6,606 bases of DNA, from contig CAJMLD010000088.1 of NCBI GenBank assembly GCA_905214175.1, positions 1 to 6,606 on the forward strand. The letters run 5' to 3'. Origin of the DNA: an uncultured bacterium. Its GTDB lineage: Bacteria > Actinomycetota > Coriobacteriia > Coriobacteriales > Atopobiaceae. A model generated the notes under the pieces. It was not told the origin of the DNA. It ran no database searches and saw only the letters and a program-made list of their open reading frames with translations. Each line of letters begins with the position of its first letter. The first letter of the stretch is position 1. The position numbers were made by a program, and so were the translations under genes. This document shows, one piece after another, positions 1 through 4,967 of this stretch.

Positions 1-2261
1 TCCCCCACGCCGTGTAATATCTCCGCGTCAAGCGAGGCACGCATTCCCTCGACGAAGACCTCGGTGACCTTCTCGGTGGGCGCTATCGCGATGTCACGTG
101 CCGCAAGGGCTGCACGCACCTGCTCCTCGGTGAGTGGCTCGCTCGAGGTTGCTGTGCCCTGCAGCTGCAAGACGACGGCAGAGAGCTCCGAGGCCATCTG
201 GCCGGCAATGCCAGGCATGAACGAGAGCGCACGCTGGTAGCAGGCTCGTGCGGCCCTCACGTCCTGGCGGTTCCACTCGTAGCTTGCCATGCGAAAGTAG
301 CCGAGGCCCACACCCTCGGGGTCGTGGGCAAGCTCGAGGAGGTGCCCAACCTCGGTCATCGCTTCATCGCTACGGCCTTCCGCCTCCAGGCACTGCGCAA
401 GCTGAAGCCGCGCGTGAATGCTCAGGGGAGCAAGCTCCACGGCGCGACGTGCATGCTCGATAGCCTGGGGAAGACGTCTTTCGGCGAGCGCCGCCACCGA
501 TACCACAAGCTGGGCCTCGAGGTAGGCGTCGGGTGCAAGGCGCGTCTCGCGAGAGCCGTCCCACAAGAGGCGGTTGTAGAGCACGCGGTCGACGTAGCTG
601 CCAAACGCGCGCCACTCGACGGTGGGCGTGTCCTCGTAGGTGTGGGCTTCTTCCAGGGGCACGAGGGCTCCGAGGACGATGGAGAGCGCATCTGCCGTGT
701 TCTTCTCGGCAAGAAGCTCCTTGGCCTTCTCGACGGCCGAGAAGAGCTCGCCTCCGTTCACGAACTCGTCCTGGACGGCCTGGGGGTCATCCTCCGGGAG
801 CGTACCGTCTATGAGCTTGCCGGCGCACCGACGGGCCGCCTCCCTCACGGTTGCGTCCTCGTCCTTGCTCGCGAGCTCAATGATGGCGCGGACGTTCTCC
901 TCGGTGGAAGAGGTGAGCCGCCGCGCGATCTGCGACGCGACCTCAATTCGCTTGCTCTCCTCGACGATGCCGAGCTGGCTCACGTGGCTGGCTCCAAGCG
1001 CCTTCGCAAAGGGATCGGGGAGTACGCGCGCCGAGAGCTCAACGGTTTCGTAGCGCCGAGCAGGGCAGAATTGCTCGCCTTCAAGCGAGAAGCCCTGCCT
1101 TACGGGTGAGAGCTGGTCGTCCTTCTCGTCGAGCGTGGCGCCAAAGCCTCTATACGTTGCCACGGGATCAAAGGTTCCCGTGAGCGGGATCTTCGAGAAG
1201 TCCTCGCGGTCGAAGCACACGGAGTAGTAGCAGTCATGCGACTGCGGCGTGTCGATAGTGCCCGCGACCCACACGTGCTGAATAAGCGTACTGCAGCGAA
1301 ACGCGCAGGCTGCCAGCAAGATGCCAACGCGGAGGTTGTAGTCGGTGGCGGCACGACGGCGCATCTCGGGCGTTGCCGGGACGATTCCCATGCCGTCGAC
1401 CCACACGCGGGATGGCATGACGGAGGGCGGCGTGAGGTCGACCACGATTGCCACGTTACCGTCGGCTACGTTTGTGCGGAAGCTCGCCTGGAGGCGGTAG
1501 GGTACCTGGAAGTGCTCGATGCCCGTCGAGATGCCCTTGCGCACCGCCCACTCACCATCGGGGCGCTCCTCCTCGCGAGTGGGGAGGCCGTCTGCGATGG
1601 TGGGAATCTGCGAGGTGACGGATGCGGCAACGCGCTGTCTGAACCTTGTCAGTTCGTCTGTGGGGACGTCGTCCGCGTCCTCGAAGAACGTCGACGCGAG
1701 GAGCGCCGCGTTGAGAGCGGCCTCGATGCGAAGCGCCTTGAGCTTGGCCGCGTAGCTCAGCTCGGGGTCGTTGACACGAAGGTAGAAGAGATGCGAAGTG
1801 TGCGGGCGAACCACACCCACCGAGGGCATGGCCACGTCGGGGGCCGAGAGACCGGCGTCATCCAGGGAGTCGGCGAGAAACACCTCGAGATTAGACGGCG
1901 GGAGCGTACCCTCGGAAGAGGAAGGCACAATGATCTGGCCGCCATCGGCGTCCTGGCCATTCTGCTGACGCGAGCGGATGTCCGCCACAACAAGGCCAAG
2001 GTCCGAGAGGGGGTCGTCCGATGTCATGAGCCGCTGGGAGAGCACGTCTATGTCGAGTGTGGTTGTGACCCGCGGACGTGACGCATCGACGGTTGCGGCA
2101 AAGTGCGCGCCCAGCCTGGGCGTCGCATGCTCGTCCTGGGTAGCAAGGTCACCCGTGTCTACCAGGCCCGCATGGTCGACCTGGCGTCCAAAGGCACGCG
2201 ACAGCGCCTGCGTGAAGTCGTGAGCCCAGTGTGGCCAGCGCTCGTCGTCCGTCTCCTCCAT
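1..2261 (-). CDS. Large cytosolic TPR/HEAT-like repeat protein, function unknown (3' end beyond window)
   Basis: One uninterrupted frame runs from an ATG at 2261-2259 to the left edge, giving 753 complete codons with no stop; the C-terminus is outside the window. The start is supported by an AGGAGGTG Shine-Dalgarno site at 2273-2266, four bases before the ATG. There is no signal peptide or membrane segment, so a cytosolic protein is likely. Residues 1-160 are acidic and low in recognisable motifs. Residues about 250-355 look like a mixed alpha/beta domain (strand-like VAIVVDL near 270-276) with four cysteines, C319, C323, C344 and C349. Residues about 455-486 resemble a HEAT repeat (helices around VRAIIELASK and VREAARRCAGKL). 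Residues about 505-535 form another helix pair. Residues about 580-685 carry TPR-like units, clearest at 597-613 (AIEHARRAVELAP), 614-647 and 652-685 (ARACYQRALSFMPG). Such repeats usually bind other proteins, but no catalytic motif is visible. I do not recognise the family; the coding call is firm, the function open. Confidence 0.85.
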   Translation of the reverse strand, partial: MEETDDERWPHWAHDFTQALSRAFGRQVDHAGLVDTGDLATQDEHATPRLGAHFAATVDASRPRVTTTLDIDVLSQRLMTSDDPLSDLGLVVADIRSRQQNGQDADGGQIIVPSSSEGTLPPSNLEVFLADSLDDAGLSAPDVAMPSVGVVRPHTSHLFYLRVNDPELSYAAKLKALRIEAALNAALLASTFFEDADDVPTDELTRFRQRVAASVTSQIPTIADGLPTREEERPDGEWAVRKGISTGIEHFQVPYRLQASFRTNVADGNVAIVVDLTPPSVMPSRVWVDGMGIVPATPEMRRRAATDYNLRVGILLAACAFRCSTLIQHVWVAGTIDTPQSHDCYYSVCFDREDFSKIPLTGTFDPVATYRGFGATLDEKDDQLSPVRQGFSLEGEQFCPARRYETVELSARVLPDPFAKALGASHVSQLGIVEESKRIEVASQIARRLTSSTEENVRAIIELASKDEDATVREAARRCAGKLIDGTLPEDDPQAVQDEFVNGGELFSAVEKAKELLAEKNTADALSIVLGALVPLEEAHTYEDTPTVEWRAFGSYVDRVLYNRLLWDGSRETRLAPDAYLEAQLVVSVAALAERRLPQAIEHARRAVELAPLSIHARLQLAQCLEAEGRSDEAMTEVGHLLELAHDPEGVGLGYFRMASYEWNRQDVRAARACYQRALSFMPGIAGQMASELSAVVLQLQGTATSSEPLTEEQVRAALAARDIAIAPTEKVTEVFVEGMRASLDAEILHGVG

Positions 2262-2265
2262 GCGG

Positions 2266-2273
2266 CACCTCCT
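2266..2273 (-). promoter_or_regulatory. Strong Shine-Dalgarno site of the TPR protein gene
   Basis: The minus strand reads AGGAGGTG followed by CCGC and then ATG. This is a near-perfect anti-16S match at normal spacing and fixes the start at 2261. No other in-frame start with a comparable site was seen nearby. Confidence 0.85.
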
Positions 2274-2317
2274 CATCGCATGCAAACCGATGGATCCAAT
2301 TGCGTCCCTGAGACCAC

Positions 2318-2323
2318 CTTATA
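2318..2323 (-). promoter_or_regulatory. Possible -10 element for the TPR protein gene
   Basis: The minus strand contains TATAAG, five of six matches to a housekeeping -10 box, just after the T-run of the DUF1015 terminator. It would start transcription about 50 bases before the ATG. No good -35 hexamer lies 16-18 bases upstream, so the call rests on the -10 match and on the need for a promoter downstream of a terminator. Confidence 0.3.
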
Positions 2324-2334
2324 CCCATGGCGTG

Positions 2335-2373
2335 AAAAAGGCACCCCAGAGACCGCAATGGCCCCTGGGGCGC
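2335..2373 (-). terminator. Intrinsic (Rho-independent) terminator of the DUF1015 gene
   Basis: Read on the minus strand, the stem begins 12 bases after the DUF1015 stop codon. The outer arms are GCGCCCCAG (2373-2365) and CTGGGGTGC (2349-2341), pairing over nine positions with one G-U. They continue through a G-U pair into an inner stem GGCC/GGTC (2363-2360 with 2354-2351) closed by a five-base loop. In total the stem is about 14 pairs, followed by a C and TTTTT (2339-2335). GC-rich stem, short loop and U-tract are the classic arrangement. There is no matching T-run on the plus-strand side, so it works in one direction. It separates the DUF1015 transcript from the TPR gene. Confidence 0.85.
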
Positions 2374-2385
2374 ATGGGCTCTCGC

Positions 2386-3651
2386 CTATGCACCGATCCT
2401 TGCGGTGCTCCCGAGGATGGGCCGAATGAAGAGGCCGCTTCTTAGCTTGGGCTCGAACCAGGTGGACTTGGGAGGCATGATGCCCTCCTCGTCCGCCACG
2501 GCCATCATGTCTGCTACCGGAGTCGCCCTCAGCGCAAAGGCAAGGCCGTTCTCGCCCGCGAGCGGCTCGAGGGTACCGGCGTCAGGCTGTCCGCCCACAA
2601 AGCGGATGCGGGCGTCGCGGCCGGGGTCGGTGATGCCCAGGATTGGCCCAAGCGCCTGGTCCTGGAGGACCGATACGTCAAGCTTGCCCACGGCCGTCTG
2701 GGGAACGTCGCCCTGCCAGACAAGCTCGCGCCATGAGCCGCCAAGGAAGAGCCCGTAGTGAAGGGCATCCGTCGGGCGGATGGGGCCCTCGCTCGGCTCG
2801 CCAACGGCAAAGCCCTGCTCGGCGAGGCGCGCGAGGAGCTCTTTGGCGGTAAGCCCTGCGGTGTCTGCCACCACACGGTCATAGGGGAGGGTCATGAGCT
2901 GGCTCTCGGGAAAGAGCACCGCCAGAAGGTAGTCGCAGGGCTCGGTGCCGGGGGCGCCCATCGTGTCTCCGTGCGCCTCGCGCAGCGCATTCCGCACGCG
3001 GGCCGCGGCGGCAGCGCGGTGGTGACCGTCGGCAATGTAGGCGCGCGGAATGCGTGCGAGCATCGTGCGCAGGGCGTCGACGGCGGCGGGCCTGTTGACG
3101 CGCCATACGGTCTCGCGCAGTCCCTCGGCGTCGGTGAAGTCGTAGAGTGGGGTTGCCGTTGCGGCGGCGGCGACGATGGTCGAGAGCGTGGGGTCGTCGC
3201 GATAGGCGAGAAGCACAGGGCCGGTCTGGCAGCCGGTGGTGGCAATGTGGTCTGCGCGGTCCTTCTCGTCGACTGGTCGTGTGAACTCGTGCCGGCGAAT
3301 GGTGCCCGACTCGTAGTCGTCCACCGAGAAGGCCGCCACGATGCCCGTCTGCTCGTGGCCGTTGCCGCTCAGGCGGTACAGGTAGTAGCAGGGGTCGCTG
3401 TCGCGCACGAGGGTGCCGTCGGCAACGCGGTCGGCAAGGAGGCTCGCGGCCTTCTCGTAGACGTCGGCGGCATGCATGTCGTGGGAGGGCTCGAAGGCAG
3501 TCTCGGGTCGGTCGATGGCGAGAAACGAGTGCGGCCGCTTGGCCACAGCCTCGCGCGCTTCCTCCCTCGTGAATACGTCATAGGGCAGTGACGCGAAGTC
3601 CTGGGCCTTATCGGGCTGAGGCCTGTAGCACACGAACGGCTCTGCGCGCAT
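2386..3651 (-). CDS. DUF1015 family protein (COG4198-like)
   Basis: The protein has 421 residues, typical for the family. The frame stays open upstream to an ATG at 3708, but the ATG at 3651 is preferred: an AAGGAG site lies four bases before it, and the conserved family N-terminus (MRAEPFVCYRP, then SLPYDV at 21-26) begins there. Family hallmarks, in order, are RHEFTRPVDEKDR at 120-132, PVLLAY at 145-150, YIADGHHRAAAA at 205-216, and near the C-terminus MPPKSTWFEPKLRSGLFIRPI at 392-412. No signal peptide or membrane segment is visible, so it is probably cytosolic. The biochemical role of DUF1015 is not established to my knowledge. The DGHHR motif resembles the phosphate-binding DGxHR signature of ParB/SerK-like proteins, which makes a nucleotide- or phosphate-handling enzyme conceivable, but this is inference. 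The gene ends in a strong terminator and is divergent from the HAD phosphatase gene. The family call is firm. Confidence 0.92.
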   Translation of the reverse strand: MRAEPFVCYRPQPDKAQDFASLPYDVFTREEAREAVAKRPHSFLAIDRPETAFEPSHDMHAADVYEKAASLLADRVADGTLVRDSDPCYYLYRLSGNGHEQTGIVAAFSVDDYESGTIRRHEFTRPVDEKDRADHIATTGCQTGPVLLAYRDDPTLSTIVAAAATATPLYDFTDAEGLRETVWRVNRPAAVDALRTMLARIPRAYIADGHHRAAAAARVRNALREAHGDTMGAPGTEPCDYLLAVLFPESQLMTLPYDRVVADTAGLTAKELLARLAEQGFAVGEPSEGPIRPTDALHYGLFLGGSWRELVWQGDVPQTAVGKLDVSVLQDQALGPILGITDPGRDARIRFVGGQPDAGTLEPLAGENGLAFALRATPVADMMAVADEEGIMPPKSTWFEPKLRSGLFIRPILGSTARIGA

Positions 3652-3655
3652 GTCG

Positions 3656-3661
3656 CTCCTT
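3656..3661 (-). promoter_or_regulatory. Shine-Dalgarno site deciding the DUF1015 start
   Basis: The minus strand reads AAGGAG, CGAC, ATG. This favours the start at 3651 over the upstream in-frame ATG at 3708. The upstream ATG would add 19 residues unlike the family and would overlap the likely promoter. Confidence 0.8.
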
Positions 3662-3689
3662 CGTTGCGGTCTTGATACGGGTGGGAGCC

Positions 3690-3702
3690 GTGGAAGCTCC
3701 AC
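3690..3702. repeat. Short inverted repeat in the leader of the DUF1015 gene
   Basis: GTGGA, AGC, TCCAC is a perfect 5-bp inverted repeat with a three-base loop. It sits between the likely transcription start and the ribosome-binding site of the DUF1015 gene. A nearby GTGGGAGC at 3681-3688 could pair with the same right arm as an alternative fold. It is too small to be a terminator and has no T-run. A regulatory role is possible but unsupported. Confidence 0.35.
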
Positions 3703-3708
3703 GAGCAA

Positions 3709-3714
3709 ATTCTA
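3709..3714 (-). promoter_or_regulatory. Possible -10 element for the DUF1015 gene
   Basis: The minus strand contains TAGAAT, five of six matches to TATAAT, about 58 bases before the ATG at 3651. No convincing -35 hexamer is found 15-18 bases upstream. The site lies in the only intergenic region that can hold the promoters of both divergent genes. I could not identify a distinct promoter for the plus-strand HAD gene in the same interval. Confidence 0.35.
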
Positions 3715-3795
3715 ACGCGTGTGGCCCGTTACTTCGGGTACCGTAGACGCATGGAAACCCGCACGTGACAGGTAGGACCAAGGCAGGGGGCATCG

Positions 3796-4491
3796 ATGGC
3801 ATCTGAGAATGCGGCGATTCGGTTTTCCCGGGGGATGGACGTAAGCGGCCGCAAGCTTGTGGTCTTCGACTTTGACGGCACGCTCTCGGATACCGTGAGA
3901 GGCATCACCTCCACTGCCCGGACGGTTCTGCATGACCATGGCCTCTCGGATGACGAGATCGGGGACCTTCGGCGCATCGTTGGCCCGCCCTTTCCCATGG
4001 CGTTCACGCTGGTCTACGGCTTCTCGAAGGAGGAGGCGGCCCAGATTACCGAGGAGTACCGCGCCATCTACCGGACGCTTGGGCCCGAGGCGTTCCCGGC
4101 CATCCCGGGGACGGTGGAGCTCGCCGACTCCCTCCATGCCGCAGGCAAGGTACTTGGCGTTGCTTCTTCGAAGCGTTCCGGCCTGCTCGAGCGAGGCATG
4201 CGCGACTCTGGCCTTGCCCCGCACTTCGACATCTACCTGGGAAAGATTGACGATGACGTGGACACCAAGCCGCAAACCATCCGTCGCGTGATGGAGCGCA
4301 CGGGGCTGGGACCCCAGGACGCGGTGATGGTGGGTGACCGGTTCTACGACGTCGATGCGGCGACTGAGGTGGGCATCCCCTGCGTTGGGGTCCACTATGC
4401 GCACACCTGCGAGGTCAAGGAGCTTGTGGATGCCGGTGCGGTTGCCGTCGCCGAGACCGTGGGTGAGCTGGGACGCATACTTTTGGGGTAA
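3796..4491 (+). CDS. HAD superfamily phosphatase, phosphoglycolate phosphatase-like (Gph/PpaX type)
   Basis: This 231-residue protein carries all four HAD motifs. Motif I is DFDGTLSDT, with nucleophile D25 and acid/base D27. Motif II is the serine in VASSK (S124 or S125). Motif III is K158 in DTKPQ. Motif IV is GDRFYDVDAA, with D181 and D185 for magnesium. The helical segment between motifs I and II (about 38-108) is a C1-type cap, with GPPFPMAF at 63-70 typical of Gph/PpaX-like members. The expected reaction is hydrolysis of a small cytosolic phosphomonoester; the true substrate (phosphoglycolate, a nucleotide or a sugar phosphate) cannot be told from sequence. The ATG at 3796 has AGGGGG five bases upstream. 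An in-frame ATG at 3835 (residue 14) would also keep motif I intact, but the G-run before it is too close to serve as a ribosome-binding site. The gene is divergent from DUF1015. Confidence 0.92.
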   Translation: MASENAAIRFSRGMDVSGRKLVVFDFDGTLSDTVRGITSTARTVLHDHGLSDDEIGDLRRIVGPPFPMAFTLVYGFSKEEAAQITEEYRAIYRTLGPEAFPAIPGTVELADSLHAAGKVLGVASSKRSGLLERGMRDSGLAPHFDIYLGKIDDDVDTKPQTIRRVMERTGLGPQDAVMVGDRFYDVDAATEVGIPCVGVHYAHTCEVKELVDAGAVAVAETVGELGRILLG

Positions 4492-4549
4492 GTCGACAGG
4501 CGCCCGCCGAATTTTGGGCTCTTAACGCTTCTGGCCAATGGATGTGGGG

Positions 4550-4555
4550 TAGAAC
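4550..4555 (+). promoter_or_regulatory. Possible -10 element for the phasin-like/ABC1 kinase operon
   Basis: TAGAAC lies about 54 bases before the phasin-like start and resembles the TAGAAT upstream of DUF1015. The -35 region is poor: CTTCTG at 4528-4533 with a 16-base spacer is the best I see. A promoter here is plausible because the gap from the HAD gene is 117 bases. However, no convincing terminator follows the HAD gene, so read-through from it is also possible. Confidence 0.3.
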
Positions 4556-4571
4556 AGAGAGCATCACGGCC

Positions 4572-4591
4572 GCGGGACAGACTCGTCCCGC
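4572..4591 (+). repeat. Perfect 7-bp inverted repeat in the leader of the phasin-like gene
   Basis: GCGGGAC, a six-base loop AGACTC, and GTCCCGC form a perfect stem-loop ending five bases before the AAGGGAG ribosome-binding site. No U-tract follows, so it is not an intrinsic terminator. Its place in the leader suggests an mRNA-stabilising or translation-tuning hairpin; it could also be a protein-binding site in DNA. The pairing is seen directly, while the role is inference. Confidence 0.6.
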
Positions 4592-4608
4592 TTCTGAAGG
4601 GAGACATC

Positions 4609-4962
4609 ATGGCAGATTTCGACATCACGGACGGCTTCCGCAAGGTCTTCCTGGCAAGCGTGGGCGCTGTCGCCACCACCGCCGAGAAGTCCCAGGAGGT
4701 CATTGACGGCTTCGTCAAGAAGGGCGAGCTCACGGTTGCCCAGGGCAAGGCCATCAACGAGGAGCTCACCCGCAAGGCCAAGGAGGTCGTCGGCGATACG
4801 TCTGACGTCGCGCTGCGCGCCAAGATGGCGGCAATGACCCCCGAGGAGCGCGCCGAGTTCGCCAAGAAGGTTGCCTCCATGGCCTCCGACCTCGACGCCG
4901 ACGTCGTGGAGCCAGACTCCGTCGAGGACGCCCCTGCCGATGACGGTGACGCCAAGGAGTAG
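4609..4962 (+). CDS. Phasin-like helical protein (COG3937 type)
   Basis: This 117-residue, probably cytosolic protein has AAGGGAG (4597-4603) five bases before its ATG. Residues 1-60 match the pattern of COG3937 proteins, annotated as PHA-granule regulators or phasins: a first amphipathic helix with KVFLASVGAVATTAEKSQ, then VIDGFVKKGELTVAQGKAIN and a lysine/glutamate-rich helix. A further helical part (about 70-95, with MTPEERAEFAKKVASM) leads to a very acidic tail (about 95-117) that is likely disordered. No membrane segment or catalytic motif is present. The family name comes from polyhydroxyalkanoate granule proteins, but nothing here shows PHA synthesis. The next gene, an ABC1 kinase, starts five bases downstream, which suggests a shared lipid- or membrane-related role. 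Family assignment is good; function is uncertain. Confidence 0.85.
   Translation: MADFDITDGFRKVFLASVGAVATTAEKSQEVIDGFVKKGELTVAQGKAINEELTRKAKEVVGDTSDVALRAKMAAMTPEERAEFAKKVASMASDLDADVVEPDSVEDAPADDGDAKE
4954..4959 (+). promoter_or_regulatory. Shine-Dalgarno site of the ABC1 kinase gene, inside the phasin-like gene
   Basis: AAGGAG forms the last two sense codons of the phasin-like gene and lies eight bases before the GTG at 4968. The overlap and the five-base gap between stop and start suggest translational coupling. They also support the GTG over the in-frame ATG at 5121, which has no good site. Confidence 0.75.
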
Positions 4963-4967
4963 AACCT

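Noticed and set aside
324..1109. Plus-strand open frame of 261 codons opposite the TPR gene
   Set aside because: It lies wholly within the minus-strand frame, which has a strong ribosome-binding site and recognisable repeats. Its composition (runs of Arg, Gly, Val, Leu) is that of an antisense shadow in GC-rich DNA, and it has no family motif.
1236..2081. Plus-strand open frame of 281 codons opposite the TPR gene
   Set aside because: It is antisense to the same coding frame, with low-complexity Arg/Gly/Val content and no recognisable domain.
2291..2298. Eight-base palindrome TGGATCCA in the TPR gene leader
   Set aside because: It is a single short palindrome without a second copy or spacing suggesting an operator; expected by chance.
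2758..3591. Plus-strand open frame of 277 codons opposite DUF1015
   Set aside because: It is an exact shadow of a gene with several conserved family motifs. The Gly/Val/His-rich translation resembles no protein I know.
3712..4404. Minus-strand open frame of 230 codons opposite the HAD gene
   Set aside because: The plus strand carries all four HAD motifs in order. The antisense frame has none and would also run through the divergent promoter region.
4492..4530. Possible terminator after the HAD gene
   Set aside because: GCCC and GGGC around an AATTTT-containing loop give only about four pairs, and the T-rich run lies in the loop rather than after the stem. This is too weak to call.
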